Shown here: piece by piece, positions 17,333-25,503 of the stretch
Numbering within the stretch: the stretch's first letter is position 1
Layout of the letters: the number at the start of each line of letters is the position of its first letter
From: Rhodophyticola sp. CCM32
GTDB lineage: Bacteria; Pseudomonadota; Alphaproteobacteria; Rhodobacterales; Rhodobacteraceae
DNA length: 64,000 nucleotides
NCBI RefSeq assembly: GCF_004751985.1
Contig: NZ_CP038492.1
Span: 2,542,001-2,606,000, forward strand
Direction of reading: 5' to 3'
Program-made: the position numbers and the translations under genes
Notes under the pieces: model-generated
Databases searched by the model: none
What the model saw: the letters and a program-made list of their open reading frames with translations, nothing else
What the model was told of the DNA's origin: nothing

Positions 17333-17779
17333 GTGATCAAGCCGCGCCAAGCTGTCGTTGATTTTAGCTCCGTGTCAGCGGCACGTTCACGCAATATGTC
17401 TCGAATTGGCGCAAAGGATACTAAGCCAGAAATGATAGTCAGGCGAATGCTGCACTCGATGGGCTACCGCTATCGACTGCATGCGCCAGAGTTGCCAGGC
17501 AAGCCAGACATCGTATTTCGCCCTCGTAAGAAGGCCATTTTCGTTCATGGCTGCTTCTGGCATCGACATCTAGGATGCCCGAAGGCAACAACGCCAAAGA
17601 CAAGGCAGGAATTTTGGCAAGAGAAGTTTAAGAACAATATGCGACGCGACCGCGAGGTGACGCAGAAAATTGCAGAAATGGGCTGGTCCTATTTGATTGT
17701 TTGGGAATGCGAAACCAAAGACGCAAAACTTCTTACGCGGAAATTATGTACATTTCTAGCAGATGACAAAGGGATTTAA
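17333..17779 (+). CDS. vsr: Very short patch repair endonuclease (Vsr)
   Basis: A 148-residue Vsr-family nuclease that nicks DNA 5' to the T of a T:G mismatch left by deamination of 5-methylcytosine. Visible landmarks are MSRIGAKDTKPEM, catalytic D59 in LPGKPDIVF, VHGCFWHRH (H72, H77), and zinc-binding-type cysteines (C74, C82). GTG 17333 is used because homologues begin upstream of the SRNMSRI segment. It lies 71 nt after the receiver gene on the same strand. Linkage to a C5-methylase is the rule for this family. Confidence 0.93.
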   Translation: MIKPRQAVVDFSSVSAARSRNMSRIGAKDTKPEMIVRRMLHSMGYRYRLHAPELPGKPDIVFRPRKKAIFVHGCFWHRHLGCPKATTPKTRQEFWQEKFKNNMRRDREVTQKIAEMGWSYLIVWECETKDAKLLTRKLCTFLADDKGI

Positions 17780-17849
17780 GCCTGTGTCTGCTTCGGGAAT
17801 GCTGCGTTGCAGCAACCCCGGCCATAGCTAGCGGCGGCTTTGGGCCGCA

Positions 17850-18449
17850 CTAGCCCGGCACTGAAAACAACTTCTCAAACTCTCTGATATGCATAGCGTC
17901 AATGCCTAGTCGGCGCGGCCCGAGGATACCCGTTTTTGGTGTATCCCCAACAAAGAGAACCTGCTCAGGTCGGTATCCAAAGCTATCGACGACGTACTGA
18001 TAGATTTCAGGATCGGGTTTCGCGCAACCCAGCTCATAAGAAAGCGCGCGGACATCTGGTAGTGTCGGCAGCTGCTCGATGGCCGGTGGACCATAGTCTT
18101 GAGACAGATTGGAGCAGATGCCGAGTTTTTGTCCGTTCCTCTGCAACTTGCTCCAGATGCAAGACATGCCAGCGCGCATCTGGGTTGAACGCGCCTCGGC
18201 TGCGGTGTTGTCAGCAATGGTTTTCCAACGACTTGTATCTTCAGGAGGATATAGTTCTGAGACAAGGTTCTTCATCGAGCGGTTCTCTCGCAGTATCCGA
18301 TGCCCGAACTGTCTTCGCTTCTCGCACGGAACGAGTGCAAGAACATCCCGCCAAACGCCACGCTGATCAGAAACTTCTACCAGCGTTCCAAAGAGATCGA
18401 AACAAACGGCTTCGTAGCGCGAAACAGATTCAGGGATTGGTTTGCTCAT
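17850..18449 (-). CDS. HAD-superfamily hydrolase
   Basis: A 199-residue HAD protein: motif I CFDLFGTLVE, motif II GICSNLS, conserved lysine in CAKPDPEIY, and motif IV LFVGDTPKTG. Start ATG 18449 places motif I at residues 16-25; a longer upstream frame exists but its extra residues look non-coding. It is convergent with vsr, with 70 nt between. It lies in the island with AT-rich codon use. Substrate unknown; a nucleotide or sugar phosphatase is possible. Confidence 0.75.
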   Translation of the reverse strand: MSKPIPESVSRYEAVCFDLFGTLVEVSDQRGVWRDVLALVPCEKRRQFGHRILRENRSMKNLVSELYPPEDTSRWKTIADNTAAEARSTQMRAGMSCIWSKLQRNGQKLGICSNLSQDYGPPAIEQLPTLPDVRALSYELGCAKPDPEIYQYVVDSFGYRPEQVLFVGDTPKTGILGPRRLGIDAMHIREFEKLFSVPG

Positions 18450-18495
18450 CCCGTCTGAGTCGCGGTCCAGTTCCGATGCGCCATTTTGTGTAATT

Positions 18496-19041
18496 CTACC
18501 ACCTCTGGATCCCACACCACCCAGACGGCGGTTGTTCAGGTAGAGTTGGTAAATACTTGGTTGGTGAGATCGCACTCACAAACCGGACCCGGATCAAAAT
18601 CCTTAGCGTGGTTTGCCAATGAAATCCGAAACGCATTGCAACCTGATTGACTGTTTTTGACGCAAGAACAGCATCGGCTAGCTGTTTCTGGGAAAGCAAA
18701 GGTCGAGGGCGCCCCCGAAGCACTTCAAATCCCCTGTCCTTGAAAAGCTTTCTGAGCGTAGCCGCTGCGAGCCCATTGGCTTTCGCGAGCGCTTCAAGCT
18801 TTCGTTGACGCCTATATTGCCGTTGTAAATCAGCGACATAGTCGATACCCGCCAGTTCGAGGAGCTTCCGCACAAGAAGGCTTCCAAGGCCGAAACTTCG
18901 TCCAAACTCAAGGAGCGATGTCGATTTCCTAAAGGCGCGTCTGATGTCCAAGGGGGACCGCAGGTTCCAACCTCCGCAAGGATTCTCAATCGCAATCCGT
19001 CGGCGCTGACCATCATGAAATTCGCTTACTTTGCTGACCAA
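18496..19041 (-). CDS. Putative DNA-binding protein with repeated HTH segments
   Basis: A 181-residue frame with two stretches that look like helix-turn-helix units: about 55-115 (YRRQRKLEALAKANGLAAATLRKLFKDRG) and about 118-150 (QKQLADAVLASKTVNQVAMRFGFHWQTT). Between them is a basic RGRPRP hook. The second resembles the HTH of resolvase- or transposase-like proteins. The C-terminal 25 residues are less convincing. The family was not recognised; it could be a regulator or a recombinase remnant. Confidence 0.5.
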   Translation of the reverse strand: MVSKVSEFHDGQRRRIAIENPCGGWNLRSPLDIRRAFRKSTSLLEFGRSFGLGSLLVRKLLELAGIDYVADLQRQYRRQRKLEALAKANGLAAATLRKLFKDRGFEVLRGRPRPLLSQKQLADAVLASKTVNQVAMRFGFHWQTTLRILIRVRFVSAISPTKYLPTLPEQPPSGWCGIQRW

Positions 19042-19231
19042 TTCTGTGCGCTTCCATTTTCGGAACCTTAGGACGTGGGCTTTGACCGAGCAAACCTGCT
19101 GCCAACTTTAACAAATCTACGGTTTGGGACTCAAACTGACGGAATTATGTAAGCATATGAAATTATTGATAAAATATTGATACTGAGCTATGCTTTTTGG
19201 AACGGCTTCCTGAGATAAGGACTTATACACC

Positions 19232-19477
19232 ATGCGCCAGCCAACAGCCGCAGACCTCCGCAAACATGAACGTGTGAAATTTCAACTACGACTCGTCGGT
19301 AGTTCGTTGGCTGAAGTCAGTCGGAGGATCGGCGTCACGCAAGGGGCCGTCTGCATGGTCTCGATCGGTCGCAAACGCTCCAAGAACATTGAGGCGGCAA
19401 TCGCGGCTGAACTTGGCCAAAGTCCAGAAGAGCTTTGGCCGAAACGATACCCTGAAAGGAGCACCGCAGCGACATAG
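19232..19477 (+). CDS. Ner/Nlp-like winged HTH regulator
   Basis: An 81-residue protein resembling Mu Ner and enterobacterial Nlp: VKFQLRLVGSSLAEVSRRIG forms the HTH and AIAAELGQSPEELWPKRY is the C-terminal family signature. Ner represses phage transposition genes. Here it precedes a TnsA-like fragment on the same strand, so it is probably the regulator of a decayed transposable element. The AT-rich 190-nt upstream stretch (19042-19231) probably carries its promoter. Confidence 0.75.
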   Translation: MRQPTAADLRKHERVKFQLRLVGSSLAEVSRRIGVTQGAVCMVSIGRKRSKNIEAAIAAELGQSPEELWPKRYPERSTAAT

Positions 19478-19706
19478 CAAAACTCAGTTCCGGAAAAAGG
19501 TTAGGCCCCGACGGCTGCAACCGATCGAGGCCCATAATCTTTGTGTCGAATACCCATCCGACACTTCCTTCTTCCGCCGAAAACCGTGCAAAGTCAACTG
19601 TTCGCTGACCCGAAAGCGTCAGTGAGATGGCTGCGCTTTGCTTCGTGCAACGATAGCAGAAGGCAATCGCGGCGCTCTCATGGGAGAGCAACGCATTGAA
19701 ATACAT

Positions 19707-20025
19707 ATGAAAGACAGTGGAGATGGAAACGGCGGTGATCAGCCGCCTAAGGCCAGTCGTGCATCTCGCAAAATCGCAAAGAGATCCAAACACAGCTCGC
19801 GGGGTGGGGTTGTCGTGCAGCTGCCGTCTGAACAGCACCCCCGTGTGGTTTTGTTTGAAAGCAAGCTCGAACAACGTGTTCTGTTTCTAATCCTCGCAAG
19901 AGCTGACGTCTGGGACTTGCGTGAGCAGCCTCCGGCATTCCTCTACCGAGGTGATTGCGGTCGTCTGAGACAGCATACATTCGATTTTCTGTTGGAGCTG
20001 TCGTCCGGTCGAAGGATCCACGAAG
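19707..20025 (+). pseudogene. TnsA-like endonuclease fragment, truncated at the 3' end
   Basis: The frame from ATG 19707 has a basic linker (ASRKIAKRSKHSSRGG), then LFESKLEQRVLFLILAR, LREQPPAFLYR and QHTFDFLLELSSGRRI. This resembles the N-terminal catalytic domain of TnsA-type transposon endonucleases, where an acidic E/D pair and a later lysine are needed. After RRI, around base 20025, the DNA becomes homologous to the RTX repeats that follow, in another frame, so the catalytic lysine region is lost and the last 17 residues of the open frame are chimeric noise. A recombination junction, hence a broken gene. Confidence 0.55.
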
Positions 20026-22044
20026 ATGGAGAATTACTACCACGCTCAGGGCGACGGCTCTTACACCATCGAGGATGAGTTCGGCCTCTCTTCGGTCAGT
20101 GATCGGCTGGTGTTTACGGATGTAAATGCATCGGATGTCACATTCGGACGGGGGTCCGGGGATGACCTTGTCATTACCCTACCCAACAGCGAAGCCGTGA
20201 CCATTCGCAACCACTTCGAGTGGGGCAATAATTTCGACATGGAGTTGATTCAGTTTGCCGATGGCACGGTCCTGAACGCCCAAGCCATTCGGGATCGAAC
20301 AGTCGCGGACCAAAAGGCGTCTGGGACGGTCGTTGGGTCAAGAGGTCAAGAGACGTTCTACCATACAGAAGGGGACGGATCTTATACGATCACCGACTAT
20401 GGCAACAGCTCGAGCATCGATGACCGACTGGTCTTCACAGACCTGAATGCTGATCAAGTGTTCTTCTCGCATGGCGCGGGCAATGACTTGGTGATCACCA
20501 CCTATACCGGAGAGACGATCACTGTTACCAATCACTTCGCCAATGGCGGCAACTACGATATTGAAGAGTTCGAGTTCGCCGATGGCTCGGTGGTCACCAG
20601 TGTGGTGGTTACCAATGGTGTGATGGTCAGCGTCTCCTCCGGCACGGATATCATTGATGGCAGCAACACAGACAGCAATGGCGATGTTGTTGACGGGTCA
20701 GGTCAGGTCCTAGCTGGCTTTGGCGGCAATGACCGTATTTATGACGGGTCTGGCGACGACACGGTTCTTGGTGGGGACGGCAATGACTGGTTCTATGCAG
20801 GTGCTGGTGCGGACAGCTATGATGGTGGGGCTGGTAGTGACCAGATGTGGTTCTCGACCGCGACCTCAGGTCTGACGATCGACATGACCGACCCTGCTGT
20901 CAGCACCGGGATTGCGGCGGGGGATACGTTCACCAATATCGGCACGTTGCGCGGCAGTGACTATGATGATGTGATCTATCTGGCCGATAGCGTTTATGGT
21001 TATGGCGAGGATGGCAATGACACGATCTATGACGGCGGGGCTCGGGAGTCGCTTTATGGCGGTGCTGGCCAGGATGTCTTTGTCATGGGCGCGGGCGATG
21101 GCCAGAAGGACTGGATCAATGACTTCACGCGCGGCGATGACCTGATCGATATCTCGGCCTGGGGCGTCTCGGATTACGCGGATCTGACGGTCACAACCGT
21201 GGCCACATCGAACCCCGACAAGGTCCATGTCGAGATCGCTTATGGCGGCGAAAGCCTGCGCCTCTTCAACTATGACGCGGCGGATGCGGGCAATATCTCA
21301 GCTTCGGATTTTGTCCTCGCCACGGTGCCTGCCACGGTGCCGGACCTCTTTGGCACGGCCAGCGGAGAGACCATCGACAGCACATTTGTCGATGCCAACG
21401 GCACCGCGCTCTCGCAGCTGGGTCAGGTGATTTATGCCGGTGACGGCAACGATAATATCCGCGATGGCGCAGGTGATGACACGGTCTATGGCGAGGGCGG
21501 GCGCGACACGTTTTATGCCGGCGACGGGGCCGATCACTACGATGGTGGAGCCGACAAAGACACCGTGCGCTACCGCGATATCGGCCAGGGTCTGACCATC
21601 GACATGACCAATGCGGCGGGCAGCACCGGCGTGGCGGCGGGTGATACTTTCGCAGGTATCGAGAAGCTGCAGGGCACCAATCATGACGACGTGATCTACC
21701 TAGCTGACAATGTCGATGGCGAGGGCTGGGGTGGTGACGATATCATCCATGACAGCACCAATGCCGAGAGCATGAATGGCGGCGCAGGTGCCGATACCTT
21801 CGTGTTCATGGCCGGTGATGGCCATCGCGACCAGATCACCGGGTTTGAGGAAGGCATCGACCAGATCGACATCTCCGCCTGGGGAGCCAGCGATATCTCT
21901 GACCTGACGATCACGGTCAATCCGTTGTCGGATGGCACGCATGCCCATGTCGATATCAGCTATAACGGCGAAGAGGTTCGCCTGCATAAGATGAGCCTGG
22001 CTGATGCGAACAACATCGACGCAGGCGAATTTATATTCGTGTGA
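20026..22044 (+). CDS. RTX-type calcium-binding secreted protein, 5' truncated
   Basis: 672 acidic residues. Two N-terminal repeats of a haemolysin-related module (GDGSYTI...RLVFTDLNA...GNDLVITL...NHF...FADGT; about 1-90 and 105-200) precede two tandem units of about 220 residues, each with nonapeptide-like GGxGxDxF runs (AGFGGNDRI, LGGDGNDWF, YGGAGQDVF; AGDGNDNI, GEGGRDTF, NGGAGADTF) and an IDISAWG block. The C-terminus (IDAGEFIFV) looks like a type I secretion end. The ATG at 20026 is at the recombination junction: the codons after it align with the middle of repeat 1 (ENYYH versus ETFYH), so the natural N-terminus is missing. Expression is uncertain. No hlyBD genes are nearby. Confidence 0.8.
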   Translation: MENYYHAQGDGSYTIEDEFGLSSVSDRLVFTDVNASDVTFGRGSGDDLVITLPNSEAVTIRNHFEWGNNFDMELIQFADGTVLNAQAIRDRTVADQKASGTVVGSRGQETFYHTEGDGSYTITDYGNSSSIDDRLVFTDLNADQVFFSHGAGNDLVITTYTGETITVTNHFANGGNYDIEEFEFADGSVVTSVVVTNGVMVSVSSGTDIIDGSNTDSNGDVVDGSGQVLAGFGGNDRIYDGSGDDTVLGGDGNDWFYAGAGADSYDGGAGSDQMWFSTATSGLTIDMTDPAVSTGIAAGDTFTNIGTLRGSDYDDVIYLADSVYGYGEDGNDTIYDGGARESLYGGAGQDVFVMGAGDGQKDWINDFTRGDDLIDISAWGVSDYADLTVTTVATSNPDKVHVEIAYGGESLRLFNYDAADAGNISASDFVLATVPATVPDLFGTASGETIDSTFVDANGTALSQLGQVIYAGDGNDNIRDGAGDDTVYGEGGRDTFYAGDGADHYDGGADKDTVRYRDIGQGLTIDMTNAAGSTGVAAGDTFAGIEKLQGTNHDDVIYLADNVDGEGWGGDDIIHDSTNAESMNGGAGADTFVFMAGDGHRDQITGFEEGIDQIDISAWGASDISDLTITVNPLSDGTHAHVDISYNGEEVRLHKMSLADANNIDAGEFIFV

Positions 22045-22058
22045 CGAACAACAAAACA

Positions 22059-22082
22059 GAAGGCCGCCGAAAGGCGGCCTTC
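22059..22082 (+). terminator. Rho-independent terminator after the RTX gene
   Basis: A perfect 10-bp stem GAAGGCCGCC / GGCGGCCTTC closed by a GAAA tetraloop, 14 nt after the RTX stop, followed by a short TTC tract. The long perfect stem and stable tetraloop make it a good intrinsic terminator. Confidence 0.85.
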
Positions 22083-22217
22083 TTCACAGATAGTGAATTT
22101 GCACCGTCAACTCATAGCAGACATTCATACCTCACAACAGAACGGCAGCTTCGTCCGCGATGTGTGAGTTTATCTAGGGTGCGGAGAATGGCCGGTTCCG
22201 CACATCAAGTGGCTAGC

Positions 22218-22640
22218 CTACCCTATCATTTCGTCTAACCGCTGTTGAAGACGCGCCTTGGAAGCCGCAAGTTCCTCGCCGTTCAGCGCTTGTTTGGGTT
22301 CCAGGCATTGGAGACGCGCCGTAACCAGAGGCTCCGCATCTTCATGAGCGCATTGTAGCTGTTCAGCGATACTTGAGATAAATTCATGGCGGTTATGCTC
22401 CGCACTTTGCAGCCCGCCCAAAGTGCGTTGAAGGAAGATGAACGCAGATGCGATGTCCTGATATCCTAGCGCGGCGGCACTCTCGAATTCCCGTTCATCG
22501 AGATGGCCATCCAAGGCATCTAGCGCCTTGCGCAAGTCACCAATGGCTTGCGCAACACCGATGACTTCACCCATTATCGCTTGATCGATGGTTTCAAGCT
22601 CAGTCCTTCGCGCATTCAGAATGTCGTCGGCGTCGGCCAT
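22218..22640 (-). CDS. Hypothetical helical protein
   Basis: 140 residues from ATG 22640, predicted almost wholly alpha-helical and acidic (ADADDILNARRTELETIDQA, LDALDGHLDEREFESAAALG, LQQRLDEMIG). No membrane segment or catalytic motif. It lies 26 nt downstream of hicB on the same strand and may be the third gene of the hicAB transcript. Function unknown; an accessory plasmid protein is possible. Confidence 0.55.
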   Translation of the reverse strand: MADADDILNARRTELETIDQAIMGEVIGVAQAIGDLRKALDALDGHLDEREFESAAALGYQDIASAFIFLQRTLGGLQSAEHNRHEFISSIAEQLQCAHEDAEPLVTARLQCLEPKQALNGEELAASKARLQQRLDEMIG

Positions 22641-22666
22641 ACCCTTACCCAATCCACCAAGGTTCC

Positions 22667-22999
22667 TTACCCTGTCGCGCGATCCAGAACCTCTTCGGCC
22701 CATTGATTCAGACTCTTACCTGACAGTTCGGCTGCAAGCGCCGCCTTACGGTGAACTTCTGGATCGACGCGGAACATAACTTGACCAGAAAAAGCCTTTT
22801 GCGGCTCTTTGCCGACTTTTGCGCAGGTTTCAATGTAGTCTTCGACCGCCTCTTGAAAGGCATCCCGCAAGGCTTCGACTGTATCAGCATGAAAACCGAC
22901 ACCATCGCTGATACCGGCGAGACGCCCTGTGAAGATGCCGTCTTCATCATCATACTCAATACGGGCCGAGTAGCCTTTGTAGGTCATGGTATTGGTCAT
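22667..22999 (-). CDS. hicB: HicB-family antitoxin
   Basis: A 110-residue antitoxin with the HicB partial-RNase-H fold (YKGYSARIEYDDEDGIFTGRLAGI, FHADTVEALRDAFQEAVEDYI) and a C-terminal ribbon-helix-helix (GQVMFRVDPEVHRKAALAAE, SLNQWAEEVL). It neutralises HicA and autoregulates. The start overlaps the hicA stop by 4 nt (ATGA), toxin gene first as is usual for hicAB. Confidence 0.88.
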   Translation of the reverse strand: MTNTMTYKGYSARIEYDDEDGIFTGRLAGISDGVGFHADTVEALRDAFQEAVEDYIETCAKVGKEPQKAFSGQVMFRVDPEVHRKAALAAELSGKSLNQWAEEVLDRATG

Positions 23000-23250
23000 G
23001 GCGTCACTCCGATCCGTTCCAAGAATGCGCGGGCGGCGCGCACCTGATAGCGTTTGGCTTCTTTGGCGGGGTGTGGACGATGAAACGTCTCAACTTCGCC
23101 ATCCTTTTCGAACCGCACTCGTGAGCCGCGTCCTTCGACCACCTGTGCGCCAGCGGCGATAAGCAGACGCTCGACTGTTACCCATTCGATTGTTCCTGAC
23201 ACAGGGTCTGTAAAGACAACGGCCAGAGTCTTGCGGTGTTTGCTGTTCAT
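22996..23250 (-). CDS. hicA: HicA-family mRNA interferase toxin
   Basis: An 84-residue protein with a double-stranded-RNA-binding-like fold: VERLLIAAGAQVVEGRGSRVRF and a catalytic-type histidine in FHRPHP, then a C-terminal AARAFLERIGV helix. HicA toxins cleave mRNA. It is somewhat longer at the N-terminus than minimal HicA proteins. An upstream in-frame start exists, but ATG 23250 gives the standard beginning. It is coupled to hicB by a 4-nt overlap. Confidence 0.85.
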   Translation of the reverse strand: MNSKHRKTLAVVFTDPVSGTIEWVTVERLLIAAGAQVVEGRGSRVRFEKDGEVETFHRPHPAKEAKRYQVRAARAFLERIGVTP

Positions 23251-23338
23251 CAGGTTATATAGGATATGCTTGCACATATTGCAAGCATAAACGCTCCTTT
23301 CAGTGCGAGCAGTTTTCCTTTGGCGCGTCGCGCAAAGG

Positions 23339-23358
23339 CGCTTTGCATGCAATCATGC
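23339..23358. repeat. parS-like/iteron repeat, copy 1
   Basis: CGCTTTGCATGCAATCATGC, overlapping the stop codon of the small ParB-like gene. It is identical at 19 of 20 positions to 24347-24366 on the other side of parA. GCATGC and the TGCAT/ATGCA half-sites inside make it partly palindromic, as expected for a centromere or autoregulatory operator. Confidence 0.65.
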
Positions 23359-23607
23359 CTGCATGTTTTGCGCCTTGTATGCTTCCCACATCCTGAGAAA
23401 AAGTTGTTTTTTCGAGCCGTGGCTAAATCCAAATTCGCGCCCCGCTTGCTCCGAAAACTCTTCGAAAACGGCCTTGGGGATACGAACCTGGAGCGGCCTA
23501 AGCTCGACTTTTTCGGCGCGGGTGTCGTCCGCGATCACATCAGGGGTTACATCTGCGGGCGGCGGAGCGCCTTTCCCACGCTTCAATTTGGTGATGTTCG
23601 TACTCAT
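23353..23607 (-). CDS. Small ParB-like/ribbon-helix-helix partition partner
   Basis: 84 residues: a disordered basic/proline N-terminus (KLKRGKGAPPPADVTPD), then a helical C-terminal half with the strand-helix-helix pattern LRPLQVRIPKAVFEEFSEQA and FLRMWEAYKAQ. This fits the small centromere-binding proteins that sit downstream of ParA on plasmids. Its start overlaps the parA stop (TAATG), and its stop codon lies inside a 20-bp repeat (23339-23358) whose twin is upstream of parA. Role assigned by context. Confidence 0.65.
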   Translation of the reverse strand: MSTNITKLKRGKGAPPPADVTPDVIADDTRAEKVELRPLQVRIPKAVFEEFSEQAGREFGFSHGSKKQLFLRMWEAYKAQNMQA

Positions 23608-24259
23608 TACGCCACCTGCCTTTCCTGAAGCTCTGCCATCTTGTCGATGACGCTCTGCGCCAGCTTGGCAGCGCGGTCATTGAGCGAGCGGAACGAGGTT
23701 TCGGTGATTGCCTTACCCATGTCAGATGCTGACCCGTAAGCCGTGGAAACCGATACTTCGCCATCGAGGACCAGATATCCAGCTTCTGAGAGATACTGCC
23801 GCGCAGCGACGTTTTCACGTTCGCTACCAGTGGTCTTGAACATGGCGAAGGCAATTTTCTCGGGCGAAATGCCCTTTTTGCGCAAGCTATGTGCAAGGAC
23901 AACGCCAGGGTGCAAATCATCCACCGTCTGGCCCGTTGGAATCACGACGAGATCAGCGGCCTTAGCAATGTCCAACGTCTGTTCAGAGGCGTTCGGCTTG
24001 CCGTCCAGGATAAGTGCATCGAAGCGGGGCGCATCTTCAAGCGCAGTCTTGACCGAGGCGAAGCTCTGCACCTGCATTTCCGGCATTACTCCGTTTTCAG
24101 CGCGGCGACCGGCCCAGTGAGCGCATGTCTGCTGCTGTGTGTCTAAGTCTGCGATCTTAGTGGTAGGCTTCCCGCCACGAACTCTCTGGCCATCATGCGC
24201 GCCAGAGTCGACTTTCCAACACCTCCCTTTTGGGAGACCATTCCTATGATATAGGTCAT
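23607..24259 (-). pseudogene. parA: Plasmid-type ParA ATPase, frameshifted
   Basis: ATG 24259 opens MTYIIGMVSQKGGVGKSTLA with a complete Walker A, then at about 24172-24176 the frame breaks into a stop. Reading resumes one frame over with GKPTTKIADLDTQQQTCAHWAG (ADLDTQ is Walker A-prime/switch I), followed by FDALILDGKPN (Walker B), VVIPTGQT and the C-terminal half to the stop at 23607. The two halves join if one base is restored in the CCCGCC run. It is therefore an intact-length ParA with a single-base deletion: a real pseudogene or a sequencing error. It would drive plasmid segregation with the downstream small protein. Confidence 0.8.
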
Positions 24260-24346
24260 TGATACTGCTCCAGTTTACCTGTTTTTTGTTACAGTAGCAT
24301 GCTAGCCTTGTTTACGCCAAGCATGAATGAAGCCTAAACGCTAACG

Positions 24347-24366
24347 CGCTTTGCATGCATTCATGC
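24347..24366. repeat. parS-like/iteron repeat, copy 2
   Basis: CGCTTTGCATGCATTCATGC, 88 nt upstream of the parA start. Just beyond, CAAGCATGAATG (about 24318-24329) is an inverted match to CATTCATGCTTG (about 24358-24369), so this 110-nt region (24260-24369) has several related half-sites. It is the natural place for the parA promoter and partition site. Confidence 0.6.
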
Positions 24367-24600
24367 TTGAAAGAGATTGTCACTTTCTGGATCAAGCGGA
24401 ACCTCTATGCGGGAACGCACATAGTCTCCATTGCCTAGATCGTGATGATCCATTTGCAGTTTGCGCAGGCTATCTACAATTTCTTGCGCAACACCTTTGT
24501 CACCAAAAAAGCCCGTAAGGCGGATGGTGCCGTTCCACTCTAAGGCCCATGACCAACAGTCGGCATTGGGATGGCGACGGATACAAGCGCGATAGAATCC
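24361..24600 (-). pseudogene. Unknown gene fragment cut by the IS3 element
   Basis: Frame GFYRACIRRHPNADCWSW, LEWNGTIRLTGFFGDKG, QEIVDSLRKLQMDHHDLG, ending DPESDNLFQA. An apparent TTG start lies inside the insertion sequence, so the native 5' part has been separated. Bases right of the element (25874 on) continue in frame for a short distance (RRAVCEWRF), which suggests but does not prove that the gene was split there. Family unknown; a small plasmid protein. Confidence 0.45.
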
Positions 24601-24639
24601 TGAGTTACTCCCCAATTCTTGGACAGTATTTGGCGTAAC

Positions 24640-25503
24640 TTAAGCTACTCTCTGCTCCTGCTGATCGGGTTGCATGGCTTCTTTCTCTGACCAGTAAACC
24701 ACGGCGGGCGGTCTACCGCCATGGGCACTGTGGGGACGTTTGTGATTGTAGAACTCGACCCACTTGGTGATCCCGGCGCGTGCTTCTGATCCGGTTTCCC
24801 AGGCGTGCAGATAAACGCATTCGTATTTCAGTGACCGCCAGAGCCGCTCCACGAAGATGTTGTCCAAGAAGCGCCCCTTGCCATCCATTGAGATACGCAC
24901 GCCGGATCGGCGCAATCGATCCGTCCAGACAAATGACGTGAACTGGCTGCCCTGATCGGTATTCATGATCTCGGGTGGGCCGAACCTGGTGATTGCTTCG
25001 TTCAGCATCTCGACGCAGAAGTCGGCTTCCAGTGTGTTTGATATCCGCCAGGCCAGCACCTTGCGGGTGTGCCAGTCGATGATCGCGACCAGATACAGGA
25101 ACCCGCGCCTCATTGGCAGATAGGTGATGTCTGCCGCCCAGACTTGATTGGGTCGCGTCACACGCAGACCCTTCAACAGATATGGATAGGTTTCGTGGCC
25201 CTTTGCAGGCCTGCTGGTGTTGGGCTTCTGGTAGATCGGCATCAAGCCCATGAGCCGCATCAGACGCCCGATCCGCTTTTCATTGACCAAATGACCGTCG
25301 TTGCGCAGATGCCAGGTCATTTGGCGAACACCAAAGAACGGCGTTTCCAGGAACTGCTCGTCGATCTGGCGCATCAACATCAGGTTCATCGCCGTCTCGC
25401 CTTTGGGCTGGTAGTAAAACGACGACCGCGAGATCGACAGCAGATTGCACTGCTTGCCAATCGACAAATTGGGATTGTCCTTCTCGACCATGCCGCGCCT
25501 CAC
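24640..25503 (-). CDS. IS3-family transposase OrfB (integrase core)
   Basis: 287 residues carrying the DDE catalytic core: D in VWAADITYLP, D in NTDQGSQFTS, and E in ERLWRSLKYE 35 residues later. An HTH_21-type segment precedes it (LMRLMGLMPIYQKPNTSRP). It overlaps orfA by 4 nt (25500-25503) in another frame, so the active transposase is expected as an OrfAB fusion by -1 frameshifting. The gene looks intact. Confidence 0.93.
   Translation of the reverse strand: MRRGMVEKDNPNLSIGKQCNLLSISRSSFYYQPKGETAMNLMLMRQIDEQFLETPFFGVRQMTWHLRNDGHLVNEKRIGRLMRLMGLMPIYQKPNTSRPAKGHETYPYLLKGLRVTRPNQVWAADITYLPMRRGFLYLVAIIDWHTRKVLAWRISNTLEADFCVEMLNEAITRFGPPEIMNTDQGSQFTSFVWTDRLRRSGVRISMDGKGRFLDNIFVERLWRSLKYECVYLHAWETGSEARAGITKWVEFYNHKRPHSAHGGRPPAVVYWSEKEAMQPDQQEQRVA

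Noticed and set aside
17780..17849. Possible terminator between vsr and the HAD gene
   Set aside because: GC-rich inverted bases (GGCGGC...GGGCCGC) are short and imperfect and lack a T-tract; not enough to call.
22041..22238. 65-codon ORF after the RTX gene
   Set aside because: It starts within the RTX stop region and crosses the intrinsic terminator hairpin, so it is unlikely to be translated.
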